A stretch of DNA of 64,000 bases, from positions 50,355 through 114,354 of the forward strand of contig NZ_DLHN01000001.1 in assembly GCF_002483235.1 (NCBI RefSeq). Direction: 5' to 3'. Position 1 is the stretch's first letter. Each line of letters begins with the position of its first letter. This stretch comes from Pedobacter glucosidilyticus. GTDB lineage: Bacteria; Bacteroidota; Bacteroidia; Sphingobacteriales; Sphingobacteriaceae. Made by a program: the position numbers and the translations under genes. Of this stretch, positions 34,308 to 43,951 are shown one piece after another. The notes below the pieces were generated by a model. That model made no database searches. It worked only from the letters and a program-made list of their open reading frames with translations, and had not been told where the DNA came from.

Positions 34308-34495
34308 CCTGTAAAGGTAAGGTTTAGTTTTTTAGTTCAATATATCCTGTTTATTTATTAGTGCTTTGCTGTATAAATTTAATAAGTTATGATTTTACTG
34401 AACAAAACACTTGAGTTTGAGGTTTAAATTACCGAGTATGGTAAGGCAACTTATAAATCATCGTTTAAAAAAATCTTAGCTCGTAAAATATATTT

Positions 34496-34503
34496 TATCT
34501 TTG
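34496..34503 (+). promoter_or_regulatory. -7 box (TATCTTTG) for ubiE-porT
   Basis: TATCTTTG is an exact TAnnTTTG match. It ends on the TTG that could be read as an upstream start codon, and the ATG lies nine bases after its G. The predicted leader is about six bases. Confidence 0.65.
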
Positions 34504-34512
34504 TGCACAATA

Positions 34513-35244
34513 ATGGCAGAAAACGTAACCCCATATAAAAATCAGCAGGCTACAAAAAAAGAGCAAGTAGCCACCATGTTTAATAATATATCTAAGACTT
34601 ATGATTTTTTAAATCATTTCTTGTCTTTAGGGATAGACATTATCTGGAGAAAAAAAGCAATAAAAGAGCTTTTAAAAGATCAGCCACAGTATATTTTAGA
34701 TGTAGCAACAGGTACCGGAGATTTTGCTTTTGAGGCTTTAGATATTTTAAAACCTAAAAAAATTATTGGTGTAGATATTTCTCAAGGGATGCTTAACATT
34801 GCGGATGAGAAAATTATCAAAAGAAATAAAAGCGAAGTTTTTGAGGTAAGACTTGGAGATTCTGAAAAACTTTTATTTGATGACCATACTTTTGATGCTG
34901 TAACAGTTGCTTACGGAGTTAGAAATTTTGAAAATCTGGAAAAAGGTGTTGCCGATATGCTAAGGGTTTTAAAACCAGGTGGTAAAGCCGTTATCTTAGA
35001 GTTTTCTAAGCCCAAGGCATTCCCTATAAAACAATTATATAATTTTTATTTTCATTATATCACCCCAACAATCGGTAAGATTTTCTCTAAAGATGCTAGT
35101 GCTTATAGCTATTTACCAGAATCTGTAGAAGCTTTTCCTGATGGAAGCAGATTTACAGATTTGATGAAAAAAGTTGGCTACAAAGATACCAAATGTCGTC
35201 CTTTAGCGTTTGGCATTTGTTCTATTTACACAGGCGTTAAATGA
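34513..35244 (+). CDS. ubiE: Demethylmenaquinone methyltransferase
   Basis: A 243-residue SAM-dependent methyltransferase that carries out the last step of menaquinone synthesis (also called MenG). The SAM-binding motif I is YILDVATGTGDFAFEALDIL; the following VDISQGMLNIADEKIIKRN and the AVTVAYGVRNFENLEKGVAD segments are the UbiE signatures. I start it at the ATG at 34513, because an earlier TTG at 34501 coincides with the exact -7 box. The stop overlaps the start of the porT gene by four bases. This ubiE-porT order is also known from other Bacteroidota. Confidence 0.95.
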   Translation: MAENVTPYKNQQATKKEQVATMFNNISKTYDFLNHFLSLGIDIIWRKKAIKELLKDQPQYILDVATGTGDFAFEALDILKPKKIIGVDISQGMLNIADEKIIKRNKSEVFEVRLGDSEKLLFDDHTFDAVTVAYGVRNFENLEKGVADMLRVLKPGGKAVILEFSKPKAFPIKQLYNFYFHYITPTIGKIFSKDASAYSYLPESVEAFPDGSRFTDLMKKVGYKDTKCRPLAFGICSIYTGVK

Positions 35245-35993
35245 TAAAAAGTTTATCAGTTCTATTATTAACCATTTTTTTTGCAATTGGTGCGCAAGCA
35301 CAAGGTAATTGGGGTGGTGGGGTAGATGATGAAACCTTACATTTTGGCTTTACTTTTCAGTATATTCAATCAGAATATAAAATACAAAAAGGTTTAAATT
35401 GGCGTGATAATTTAGTAGATAACAGTATAACAGAGCGTTTAAAAAGTGTTAGTTCTAGTTTAAATCCTGGCTTTGGTATTGGTTTATTGGCTAATTTATA
35501 TGTAACCAAACATCTGGATTTAAGATTTACACCTACCTTAATTTTTGCCGATAGGGTTATAGATTACGAATTTGAGAGTGGAAACAAGTATGAGCAAGAA
35601 ACAGTTCCATCACCAGAAGGGTTTACCAGAAGAGCAGTGTCTTCTACGATGATAGATTTCCCCTTATTACTAAAATTAAAATCTGATAGAAAAGGCAACT
35701 TTAGAGCTTATCTTATAGGTGGGTTAAAATACGGGTATGATATTGGTGCAAAAAAAAATGCCGATGATGCTGATAATACCTATTTCAATAAACTTCTTAA
35801 AAACCAACAAGGTATACTTTCCTACGAAGCCGGTTTAGGTTTCGATTTATATTTTGAGTTTTTTAAGCTATCACCTGAAATAAAAATTTCTAATTCTATA
35901 AATAGTGTTTTACGCAGAGGAGAAGATCCATATTCTACCCCTTTAGACAAACTTTTTTTAAGAAACTTTATTTTTAGTTTATATTTCGAGTAA
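35241..35993 (+). CDS. porT: PorT family T9SS outer-membrane barrel protein
   Basis: A 250-residue outer-membrane protein. A signal peptide (KSLSVLLLTIFFAIGAQAQG) ends at about residue 21. The mature chain has the beta-barrel pattern of PorT, with HFGFTFQYIQSEYKIQKGLN near the start and a strand pattern ending in FRNFIFSLYFE-type aromatic residues. PorT is needed for secretion through T9SS in Porphyromonas and Flavobacterium. The overlap with ubiE (ATGA) matches the gene order in several Bacteroidota, which supports the name. No partner T9SS genes lie next to it. The alternative is a generic beta-barrel protein of the same superfamily. Confidence 0.8.
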   Translation: MIKSLSVLLLTIFFAIGAQAQGNWGGGVDDETLHFGFTFQYIQSEYKIQKGLNWRDNLVDNSITERLKSVSSSLNPGFGIGLLANLYVTKHLDLRFTPTLIFADRVIDYEFESGNKYEQETVPSPEGFTRRAVSSTMIDFPLLLKLKSDRKGNFRAYLIGGLKYGYDIGAKKNADDADNTYFNKLLKNQQGILSYEAGLGFDLYFEFFKLSPEIKISNSINSVLRRGEDPYSTPLDKLFLRNFIFSLYFE

Positions 35994-36032
35994 GAGCCAT
36001 ATTTTAAATCATATTTTCGCAAAAAATAAGCT

Positions 36033-36794
36033 ATGTCTAAAATTGTGTTGATAACAGGTGCTACATCAGGTATTGGTGAGGCTTGTGCAAAAGCTTTTGC
36101 AGCACTTAATTATAAAATCATCATTACAGGAAGAAGAAAAGATAAATTAGAAAGTCTAACACAAAGTCTCGAACAAAATTTTGGAATACAAGTTATAGCT
36201 CTAAATTTTGATGTTAGAGATAACAAAGCCGTTACCCAAAATTTAAATAATTTACCAGATGCTTGGCGCAATATTGATGTTTTAATTAATAATGCAGGCT
36301 TAAGCCAAGGTTTAGACCCTATACATGAAGGGAGTTTAACAGATTGGGAAACCATGATAGATACCAATATTAAAGGGCTGTTGTATGTTTCTAAAATAGT
36401 TTCTTCTTGGATGGTAAACAAAAAATCGGGTCATATCATAAACTTGGGCTCTATTGCCGGAAAAGAAGTTTATGCTAATGGAAATGTCTATTGTGCTACC
36501 AAACACGCTGTTGATGCGCTTAACAAAGCTATGCGAATTGATTTGTTACCTCATGGTATAAAAGTGAGTGCAATACATCCGGGTGCTGTGGAAACAGAGT
36601 TTTCTATAGTAAGATTTGGTGGCGACAAAGAAAAAGCAGCTAAAGTTTATGAAGGTTATGAGCCCTTGCTAGCTAAAGATATTGCAGAAACCATAGTTTT
36701 TATAGCTACAAGGCCAGCACATGTTAATATTAATGATCTAGTGATTATGCCAACTTCGCAAGCAAGTACTAGTCATCATCTAAAAAATAATTAA
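36033..36794 (+). CDS. Short-chain dehydrogenase/reductase
   Basis: A 253-residue NAD(P)-dependent oxidoreductase. The cofactor-binding loop TGATSGIGEACAKAFA is at residues 8-22, followed by NNAG at about 88. The catalytic Ser lies in INLGSIAGKEVYANGNVYCA, followed by the YxxxK (YCATK) pair. GRRKDKL after the second strand suggests that NADP is preferred. This subgroup (YdfG-like) acts on serine and 3-hydroxy acids in some species, but substrate is not clear here. It is a single gene after the ubiE-porT pair, with no close operon partner. Confidence 0.93.
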   Translation: MSKIVLITGATSGIGEACAKAFAALNYKIIITGRRKDKLESLTQSLEQNFGIQVIALNFDVRDNKAVTQNLNNLPDAWRNIDVLINNAGLSQGLDPIHEGSLTDWETMIDTNIKGLLYVSKIVSSWMVNKKSGHIINLGSIAGKEVYANGNVYCATKHAVDALNKAMRIDLLPHGIKVSAIHPGAVETEFSIVRFGGDKEKAAKVYEGYEPLLAKDIAETIVFIATRPAHVNINDLVIMPTSQASTSHHLKNN

Positions 36795-36838
36795 TTTAGT
36801 TTTTAATTTCAACAAAGAAGGTCTTAATCCTTATTATT

Positions 36839-37288
36839 ATGTCTTTAGAAAATACCATTAATCAAGATATTAAAGCTGCTATGTTAGCTAAGAATGAAGC
36901 TCAATTAAGAGCTTTAAGAGCTATAAAATCAGCTCTTTTATTAGCCAAAACAGAGAAAGGAGCCTCATCTGAAATAACAGAAGAAGCAGAAGTTAAAGTT
37001 TTACAAAAGCTAGTAAAGCAAAGAAAAGAATCGGCAGATATTTATAAAAGTCAAAACAGAGAAGATTTATATCAAATAGAGGCAGAGGAGATTGAAGTGA
37101 TTGAACATTATTTACCAAAACAATTATCTACAGAAGAGTTAAGTGCTTATATCAAGCAATTGATAGAGAAATTAAGTATAACTTCTGTTAAAGAAATGGG
37201 AAAAATAATGGGGATTGCCAGTAAAGAACTTTCTGGTAAAGCAGATGGAAAAGCGATATCAGCGTGTATCAAAAATCTTTTATCTTAA
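36839..37288 (+). CDS. GatB/YqeY domain protein
   Basis: A 149-residue helical protein of the YqeY family. The sequence MSLENTINQDIKAAMLAKNE and RALRAIKSALLLAKTEKG are the conserved first helices, and VKEMGKIMGIASKELSGKAD is the conserved C-terminal helical segment that resembles the tail domain of GatB. In GatB this domain helps to recognise tRNA; the stand-alone version has no firm role. It sits 45 bases after the SDR gene. No features suggest a promoter of its own. Confidence 0.93.
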   Translation: MSLENTINQDIKAAMLAKNEAQLRALRAIKSALLLAKTEKGASSEITEEAEVKVLQKLVKQRKESADIYKSQNREDLYQIEAEEIEVIEHYLPKQLSTEELSAYIKQLIEKLSITSVKEMGKIMGIASKELSGKADGKAISACIKNLLS

Positions 37289-37421
37289 ATTTTAATAAAA
37301 TAGTTCTTTAGTGAACCGCTTAAAATATTAATTTTATAAACATTTAATAAGGTTTTGTACCCAAATTAAAAACAGACTACTATTTTAGCAGCTGATATAA
37401 ATTATCGAGATATATTTTTTT

Positions 37422-38186
37422 ATGGAGTTCACAATTAAAGAAGAAAACGGTTTCAAATATATAGAGGAAGGAGAAGGAGAGGTTTTATTGTTGCTCCATG
37501 GTTTAATGGGGGCTTTAAGTAACTGGGAAGAAGTTATTTTAGAGTTCAAAAGCAGATACAGAGTAGTTATCCCTATGTTACCTATTTATGATTTACCACT
37601 ACTTACCACCGGAGTAAAAAGTTTGGCTAAGTTTGTGCATAAATTTGTGAAGTATAAGAAATTTCAAAACATGATTGTTTTAGGGAATTCTTTAGGGGGG
37701 CATGTTGGTTTAGTTTTTGTTACCTCACATCCAGAATTTGTTAAAGCATTGGTTTTAACAGGAAGTTCTGGTTTATATGAAAACTCTTTTGGTGGCTCAT
37801 TTCCAAAAAGAGAAAATTACGATTTTATAAAGGAAAAAGTAGAATTTACTTTTTATGACCCAGCTACAGCAACCAAAGCATTGGTTGATGAAGTTTTTGA
37901 AACCGTAAACGATAGAAATAAAGTTATCAGGATTTTAGCTATGGCTAAATCAGCCATCAGGCACAACATGTCTAAAGATTTACACAAAATAAAACTTCCA
38001 GTTGCTTTAATTTGGGGTAAAAATGACAGAATTACCCCGCCAGAAGTAGCAGAAGAGTTTCACAATTTATTGCCAAATTCTGAGTTATACTGGATAGATA
38101 AATGCGGCCATGCCCCAATGATGGAACAGCCAGCAGAATTTAATCAGATTTTAAATAAAGTTTTAGAAAAGATAGAAAATCAATGA
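37422..38186 (+). CDS. Alpha/beta hydrolase
   Basis: A 254-residue hydrolase. The oxyanion region is LLLLHGLMGALSNWEEVILE; the nucleophile elbow is GNSLGGHVG with the Ser; an Asp lies in IWGKNDRITP; and the His is in KCGHAPMMEQP. So the catalytic triad is complete. No signal peptide is present. It leads a run of envelope-linked genes and its stop overlaps the CBS protein start by four bases. The substrate is unknown. It is a soluble cytoplasmic enzyme by appearance. Confidence 0.92.
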   Translation: MEFTIKEENGFKYIEEGEGEVLLLLHGLMGALSNWEEVILEFKSRYRVVIPMLPIYDLPLLTTGVKSLAKFVHKFVKYKKFQNMIVLGNSLGGHVGLVFVTSHPEFVKALVLTGSSGLYENSFGGSFPKRENYDFIKEKVEFTFYDPATATKALVDEVFETVNDRNKVIRILAMAKSAIRHNMSKDLHKIKLPVALIWGKNDRITPPEVAEEFHNLLPNSELYWIDKCGHAPMMEQPAEFNQILNKVLEKIENQ

Positions 38187-38848
38187 TTGCAGCGCAGCTC
38201 ATATCAGATGCGATACCACCCATAAAAACTTCTGATAGCATTCAGAAAGTTGAAGATCGCATGGCAGAGTTTAGGCTAAATCATTTGCCCATTGTAAATG
38301 AAACTCAATTTTTAGGTTTAATTTCTGATGAAGATATCATAGAAATACCTGATTATGATACAACCGTAGGAAACGTAAATTTATCTTTAATAAATCCTTT
38401 CGTTTACGAAGATCAACATATCTATGAAGTCATTAGGCTGTTTTATGAGCAAAAATTAACTGCTGTGCCTGTTTTAGATAGTAGCATGAATTATTTAGGA
38501 TTAATCTCTATCAATACTTTAACAGCTTATTTTGCAAAAATTACTTCCGTAGCAGATCCTGGTGGAATTATCATCTTAGAAATCAGTAACCGCAACAATT
38601 CTTTATCGCATATTGCACAAATTGTAGAATCTAATAATGCACAAATCTTAAGCTCTTATATAGATACCGTTGCCAATTCTACAAAATTAGAAATTACCAT
38701 AAAAGTTAATAAAACCGATATAAGCCCAATAATTGCATCTTTTTTAAGATATGATTATACCATAAAAGCTACTTTTAATCATTTACAGCGAGATAATGAC
38801 TCTAAAGATCGTTTTGATTCTTTGATGAATTATTTAAGTTTTGATTGA
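38183..38848 (+). CDS. CBS-pair protein with ACT-like C-terminus
   Basis: A 221-residue cytoplasmic protein. Residues about 10-55 and 72-118 form two CBS motifs: VEDRMAEFRLNHLPIVNETQ with GLISDEDI, and VIRLFYEQKLTAVPVLDSSM with GLISINTL. CBS pairs commonly bind adenine nucleotides. Residues about 125-205 read ILEISNRNNSLSHIAQIVES and TKLEITIKVNKTDI, which fits an ACT-type regulatory fold. It overlaps the upstream hydrolase gene by four bases and precedes nadK, the NAD kinase, by 51 bases. A link to adenylate or NAD sensing is possible but inferred. Confidence 0.85.
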   Translation: MIAAQLISDAIPPIKTSDSIQKVEDRMAEFRLNHLPIVNETQFLGLISDEDIIEIPDYDTTVGNVNLSLINPFVYEDQHIYEVIRLFYEQKLTAVPVLDSSMNYLGLISINTLTAYFAKITSVADPGGIIILEISNRNNSLSHIAQIVESNNAQILSSYIDTVANSTKLEITIKVNKTDISPIIASFLRYDYTIKATFNHLQRDNDSKDRFDSLMNYLSFD

Positions 38849-38899
38849 TATAAGCTGATAAGAAATTAATCCTCATCCACTGATATAAAATATAAAGTA

Positions 38900-39781
38900 A
38901 TGACCATTGGAATTTACGGTAGACAATTTAATAACTCGGTTTTACCCTATGTACAGCAGGTTTTTGATTGTTTGGTACAGCATGAGGTTGAAGTTTTTGT
39001 TTATCAAGATTTTTTTGAATTCGTAAAAGATAAATTATTCTTACCCAAACAATTTGGTACATTTAAAACACATACAGATATTAAAAACAAGGTAGATGTT
39101 ATGATAAGCCTTGGTGGTGATGGAACCATGTTAGATACGGTAACTTTTGTTAGAGATTCTGGAATTCCGATGGTAGGTATAAACTTTGGCAGACTGGGCT
39201 TTTTGGCAAGTGTAAGTAAAGAAGGAATCAAGACAGCAATAGAAGGTCTCATTCATCATAAATTTACTTTAGATGTAAGACGGTTACTCAAAGTAGAATC
39301 AAACCAAAATCTGTTTCAAGACCTTAATTTTGCACTTAACGATTTAACCATTCATAAAAGGGATAATTCTGCCATGATGCTTATTCATTGTTATCAAGAT
39401 GGCGAATTTTTAAACTCTTACTGGGCCGATGGTTTAATTGTAGCTACACCAACCGGTTCTACAGCTTATTCTTTAAGTTGTGGTGGTCCAATTGTATTTC
39501 CTCGATCTGGAAATATGGTGATAACACCTATATCTCCGCATAATCTTAACGTAAGACCTGTCGTTTTATCGGATGCTCATACCTTAACTTTTGAAATTGA
39601 AGGTAGAAGTTCTAAGTATTTGATAACCTGCGACTCTAGGACAGAAATAGTAGATTCATCTATCAGGATAAGTGTTAAAAGAGCTGATTTTGATATCAAC
39701 CTTGTGAGGTTAAACAATGAAACTTATTTATCAACGTTAAGAAACAAATTACTTTGGGGAATAGACACCAGAAACTACTAA
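38900..39781 (+). CDS. nadK: NAD kinase
   Basis: A 293-residue enzyme that phosphorylates NAD to NADP in the cytoplasm. The nucleotide motif SLGGDGTMLDTVTFVRDSGI carries the GGDG active site, and NFGRLGFLASVSKEGI follows it. The conserved ADGLIVATPTGSTAYSLSCG block forms the second NAD-binding region. Length and pattern match NadK. It lies after the CBS protein and nine bases before the porG-like gene, in a run of plus-strand genes that continues to murI. Confidence 0.96.
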   Translation: MTIGIYGRQFNNSVLPYVQQVFDCLVQHEVEVFVYQDFFEFVKDKLFLPKQFGTFKTHTDIKNKVDVMISLGGDGTMLDTVTFVRDSGIPMVGINFGRLGFLASVSKEGIKTAIEGLIHHKFTLDVRRLLKVESNQNLFQDLNFALNDLTIHKRDNSAMMLIHCYQDGEFLNSYWADGLIVATPTGSTAYSLSCGGPIVFPRSGNMVITPISPHNLNVRPVVLSDAHTLTFEIEGRSSKYLITCDSRTEIVDSSIRISVKRADFDINLVRLNNETYLSTLRNKLLWGIDTRNY

Positions 39782-39789
39782 ATCTTTAA

Positions 39790-40596
39790 ATGATTAAATC
39801 CTTTTGGCTTACATTTTTTCTTTACGGAATAAGTACTTTTAAACTTTTTTCTCAAACTTGGGAGCTAGGAATAAGTGCCGGGGGAATGGCCTATCAAGGA
39901 GACTTAAATCAACACAAATTTTATAAATTTAATAACCTGGGTTTAGGTGGCTCGGTAAAAAGAAATTTTGATGGTTACTGGTCTTTAAAGTTTTCAATCC
40001 TGAGTGGAAGAATCAGTGCAAATGATGCTCAGTCAAACTTTGAACAAGATCGAGAAAGAAATTTAAATTTTTTTTCAAACATTACCGAAGGAAGTCTATT
40101 GGTAGAGTTTAATTTCTTTGATTACGGCTTTAACTTTGGTCAATCAAGAATTACACCTTTTATATTTAGCGGAGTATCTGCATTTGCTTTTAATCCTAAA
40201 ACCACTTTAAATGGCAGAGAAGTTGAATTAAAACTATTCAATACAGAAGGACAGCCTGGGGATGTGGCATACAAAACAATTGCAACAGCTATTCCCTTAG
40301 GAGCTGGTGTAAAGTATAGAATTAATGAAAAACTTAATATAGCAGCAGAGTTTGGCTTTAGAAAAGCCAACACAGATTATTTAGATGACGTGAGCCAGAG
40401 ATATCCAAACATACCTTACGGTACCGATAGGGCCGCACTTGCAGACCGTTCATTAGGTCAAAACAAGTTAGGTAACCCCGCCACCCCGGATGTAAAAGGT
40501 ATACAAAGAGGCGATTTTAGAAAAAACGATACTTTCCTATTTGCGGGTATTACCTTATCTTATACCTTTGTGCGTCAAAATTGTCCGTTGTTTTAG
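39790..40596 (+). CDS. PorG-like T9SS outer-membrane protein (DUF6089)
   Basis: A 268-residue outer-membrane protein with a signal peptide that ends near LFSQ at residue 22. The mature start TWELGISAGGMAYQGDLNQH is typical of DUF6089/PorG proteins, and the chain continues as an eight-strand barrel ending in FLFAGITLSYTFVRQNCPLF. PorG is required for T9SS in Porphyromonas and, as I recall it, is encoded just before uppS, bamA and two ompH genes. The same order occurs here (next genes uppS, bamA, skp, skp), which strongly supports the assignment. The role would be to join the T9SS ring to the outer membrane. Confidence 0.78.
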   Translation: MIKSFWLTFFLYGISTFKLFSQTWELGISAGGMAYQGDLNQHKFYKFNNLGLGGSVKRNFDGYWSLKFSILSGRISANDAQSNFEQDRERNLNFFSNITEGSLLVEFNFFDYGFNFGQSRITPFIFSGVSAFAFNPKTTLNGREVELKLFNTEGQPGDVAYKTIATAIPLGAGVKYRINEKLNIAAEFGFRKANTDYLDDVSQRYPNIPYGTDRAALADRSLGQNKLGNPATPDVKGIQRGDFRKNDTFLFAGITLSYTFVRQNCPLF

Positions 40597-40618
40597 TTAA
40601 AATATCTTACACAAATAG

Positions 40619-41359
40619 ATGAGTTTCAGAAATCAAATTAACGTTTCTAAATTACCAGACCATGTTGCTATCATTATGGATGGTAACGGAAGATGGGCAA
40701 AAGAGCAAGGGAAATTAAGAGTATTTGGCCATAAAAACGGTGTTTTAGCCGTTAGAGATACCGTAGAAGGTGCAGCAGAGTTGGGTATAAAAAATCTAAC
40801 CCTTTATGCTTTTTCTACCGAGAACTGGAACAGACCAAAATTAGAAGTTACCGCTTTAATGGAGCTTTTGGTAAGTACCATCAATAAAGAAACTAAAACC
40901 TTAATGGAAAATAATGTAAGATTGAATGCCATAGGAAACTTAGAAGCTTTACCATCAAGATGTTATAAAGAACTAAAAGAAGCTATGGAAAAAACTGCCG
41001 GTAATACACGTTTAACCTTAACCCTAGCGTTATCTTACAGTTCTAGATGGGAAATTACAGAAGCATCAAAAAAAATTGCTGCTGATGTTGTAGCAGGTAA
41101 TATAAAAGAAGAGGATATAACAGAAGCTTTGTTTTCATCTTATCTTTCTACACATCAATTACCTGATCCAGAATTAATGATAAGAACCAGCGGAGAACAT
41201 AGAATTAGTAATTATTTGCTTTGGCAATTAGCTTACGCCGAATTATATTTTACCAACAAGCTTTGGCCAGATTTTAGGCGAGAAGACCTATTTGAAGCCA
41301 TTTTTAATTATCAACAAAGAGAAAGAAGGTTCGGTTTAACAAGCGAACAAATTAGCTAA
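40619..41359 (+). CDS. uppS: Undecaprenyl diphosphate synthase
   Basis: A 246-residue cis-prenyltransferase that makes undecaprenyl diphosphate, the lipid carrier of peptidoglycan and O-antigen units. The first strand is HVAIIMDGNGRWAKEQG, with the catalytic Asp; the end of the domain has PDPELMIRTSGEHRISNYLL and WQLAYAELYFTNKLWPDFR. These are the conserved regions I and V. It lies 22 bases after the PorG-like gene and 61 before bamA. The whole block is a conserved envelope-biogenesis cluster. Confidence 0.97.
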   Translation: MSFRNQINVSKLPDHVAIIMDGNGRWAKEQGKLRVFGHKNGVLAVRDTVEGAAELGIKNLTLYAFSTENWNRPKLEVTALMELLVSTINKETKTLMENNVRLNAIGNLEALPSRCYKELKEAMEKTAGNTRLTLTLALSYSSRWEITEASKKIAADVVAGNIKEEDITEALFSSYLSTHQLPDPELMIRTSGEHRISNYLLWQLAYAELYFTNKLWPDFRREDLFEAIFNYQQRERRFGLTSEQIS

Positions 41360-41420
41360 ATTTTACTTTTAACAAATTTTAACAAAGAATAAAGTTAATT
41401 TAGCCACGATACGTAAATAA

Positions 41421-43943
41421 ATGAAGAAATTATTTTTAGCCATTATATTCATCAATCTTTGTTTTTCTGGATTTGCACAACTACGTCCGTCTTCAAGAAA
41501 TAACACTCCAAAAGCCTCAGATGATGAAATAGGATACCTTAATCCAAAAGAATACACTATTGCAGGTATTAAAATCAACGGTGTAAATTACTTGGATACC
41601 GCTGTTTTGCTTACCATTTCTAAATTGGCTGTTGGCGATAGAATTATGGTGCCAGGTGAAGCTACCTCTGCCGCAGTAAAAAATCTATGGGATCAGCGTT
41701 TGTTTGAAGACATTGAACTTTCTATAGCAAAAATTCAAGGAGACTCTGTTTACTTTGATCTTAATTTGGTTGAGGTACCTCGTGTATCATCTATTAAATT
41801 ATCCGGTTTAACAAAATCAGAAACTACAGAAATTCAAGAAAAACTCAATAATCAAAAAAGCAAGGTAGTTAATGAGAATTTAAATAAAACCATTAATGCT
41901 ATTATAAAAAAGCACTTTTTTGAAAAAGGTTACCTCAATACAGAAATAGATATTACCTACAAAGCAGATACTTCTGATGCCAACAGTAAAATTGTTAATG
42001 TTAAAGTTGATAAGAATAATAAAGTAAAAGTAAATGCTATCAATATAGAAGGTAACAAAGAATTTTCTGATGCTAAGCTTAAGAAATTCATGAAAAAAAC
42101 ACATGAGCAAGCATGGTATAAAGTTTTTGGTTCTGGTAAATTTATTCAGGAGAAGTACGAAGAAGATAAAGATAAGCTGGTAGCCAAGATGCGAGAAAAA
42201 GGTTATCGCGAAGCAGAAATCGTTTCTGATACCATTTATCCGCACAATAAAAAGTCTATCAATATAGACATGAAGGTACACGAAGGACCTAAATATTATT
42301 TTGGAGATGTAACCTTTGTGGGTAATGCAAAGTATCCTACATCTGTTTTAAAACAAGTTTTAAAAATTGAAAAAGGAGAGGTTTTTAGCGAAGAAAAATT
42401 AGAGAAAACTTTACGCTCTAGTCCTAATAGCGATGATGTTTCTTCTCTTTATTTAAATGATGGTTACTTAACTTTTAACGTAGACCCAGTACAAACAAAA
42501 ATCTATAATGATACCATTGACTTGGAAATCAGAATATTTGAAGGTCCGCAGTATACCATCAATAAAATTATTTTAAAAGGTAACGAGCTTACCAATGACC
42601 AAGTAGTTTTAAGAGAGATTAGAACAAAACCTGGCCAGAAATTTTCTAAAGACGCATTAATTCGTTCGCAAAGACAAATTACCCAATTAGGTAATTTTGA
42701 TGAGCAAAAAGTAGATATTAAACCTATTCCTAACCCAGCAGATGGTACGGTAGACATTCAATATACAGTAGTAGAAAAACCATCAGACCAGATTGAACTT
42801 TCAGGAGGTTTTGGAGGTGGCAGGGTAGTGGGTACTTTAGGTTTAACTTTTAATAACTTCTCTGCAAAAAACTTATTTAACTTAAAAGCTTATAAACCAT
42901 TACCAAAAGGAGATGGGCAAAAACTAAGCATTAGAGGGCAAACCAATGGTAAATTCTACCAATCCTACAGTTTCTCATTTTCTGAGCCTTGGTTTGGAGG
43001 TAAAAAACCTATTTATTTTGGTATAAGTGCATTTACATCTTTACAAAGTAATGGTTTAGCTAATTCTAACCCAATTCAGCAAAAAATCCGTCTGAATGGC
43101 TTAACATTTAGTTTAGGTAAGCAGTTGAAATGGCCAGATGACTTCTTTAGGGTAGATTACTCTGCCAACTTACAACAGTTTAGGTTAAAGAATTATGCAG
43201 GTTATTTGTTTGAAAACGGAGATTCTTACGATTTAAGTTTGTCTCAAGTTTTCAGTAGAAACTCTATCGATGCACCTATATTCCCAACATCGGGTTCAAA
43301 TATTAAATTTACTGTACAAGCTACTTTACCTTACTCATCTTTTAACGGTAAAAATTACGATAACTTAGCTACTTCAGATAGGTATAAATTTACAGAATAC
43401 CACAAATGGAAATTCGAATCTCAATTTTTCCAAAGAGTTTATGGTAAAATGATATTAAAAGCACAAGCACAATTTGGTTTTATTGGCTTTTATAACAAAG
43501 CAGTTGGGCAAGCACCATTCGGAAGGTTTAGATTGGGTGGAGATGGTTTACAGGGCTTCGACTTTTTGCAAGGGTCTGAAGTTATTGGCTTAAGAGGTTA
43601 TGCCAATAACGCTGTTGTACCAGAAGGGGCTGTAACAACAGCAGGTAGCCCTATTTTTAATAAATATGTGTTAGAGTTAAGACATCCTATTACTTTAAGC
43701 GAATCTGCTCAGGTTTTTGCCTTAGCATTTATGGAGGGTGGTAACACTTGGAATAGATTTGCAGACTTTAATCCATTTAACGTAAAAAGATCTGCTGGTA
43801 TAGGTGCCAGAATATTCTTACCTATATTTGGTTTATTGGGCATAGATTATGGTTTTGCCTTTGATAGAATACCCGGTCAACAAGAAGGAGGTAGACAGCC
43901 ATTTACATTCAGTATAGCACAACAATTAGGAGGATTTAACTAA
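41421..43943 (+). CDS. bamA: Outer-membrane protein assembly factor BamA
   Basis: An 840-residue central subunit of the BAM machine, which folds barrel proteins into the outer membrane. A signal peptide ends near GFAQ at residue 20. Five POTRA domains cover roughly 45-440, including IAGIKINGVNYLDTAVLLTI at the first and TINKIILKGNELTNDQVVLR at the last. The barrel follows and holds the L6 region VIGLRGYANN (RGY, the VRGF-like motif). The chain ends with a beta-strand (TFSIAQQLGGFN). It lies before two skp-like genes. There is a long hydrophilic stretch after the signal. Confidence 0.95.
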   Translation: MKKLFLAIIFINLCFSGFAQLRPSSRNNTPKASDDEIGYLNPKEYTIAGIKINGVNYLDTAVLLTISKLAVGDRIMVPGEATSAAVKNLWDQRLFEDIELSIAKIQGDSVYFDLNLVEVPRVSSIKLSGLTKSETTEIQEKLNNQKSKVVNENLNKTINAIIKKHFFEKGYLNTEIDITYKADTSDANSKIVNVKVDKNNKVKVNAINIEGNKEFSDAKLKKFMKKTHEQAWYKVFGSGKFIQEKYEEDKDKLVAKMREKGYREAEIVSDTIYPHNKKSINIDMKVHEGPKYYFGDVTFVGNAKYPTSVLKQVLKIEKGEVFSEEKLEKTLRSSPNSDDVSSLYLNDGYLTFNVDPVQTKIYNDTIDLEIRIFEGPQYTINKIILKGNELTNDQVVLREIRTKPGQKFSKDALIRSQRQITQLGNFDEQKVDIKPIPNPADGTVDIQYTVVEKPSDQIELSGGFGGGRVVGTLGLTFNNFSAKNLFNLKAYKPLPKGDGQKLSIRGQTNGKFYQSYSFSFSEPWFGGKKPIYFGISAFTSLQSNGLANSNPIQQKIRLNGLTFSLGKQLKWPDDFFRVDYSANLQQFRLKNYAGYLFENGDSYDLSLSQVFSRNSIDAPIFPTSGSNIKFTVQATLPYSSFNGKNYDNLATSDRYKFTEYHKWKFESQFFQRVYGKMILKAQAQFGFIGFYNKAVGQAPFGRFRLGGDGLQGFDFLQGSEVIGLRGYANNAVVPEGAVTTAGSPIFNKYVLELRHPITLSESAQVFALAFMEGGNTWNRFADFNPFNVKRSAGIGARIFLPIFGLLGIDYGFAFDRIPGQQEGGRQPFTFSIAQQLGGFN

Positions 43944-43951
43944 TTAAAATC

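Noticed and set aside
41880..42281. A 133-codon open frame on the strand opposite bamA
   Set aside because: It lies wholly inside the POTRA region of bamA, has the low-complexity Phe/Tyr/Ile composition of an antisense shadow, and has no promoter or family likeness.
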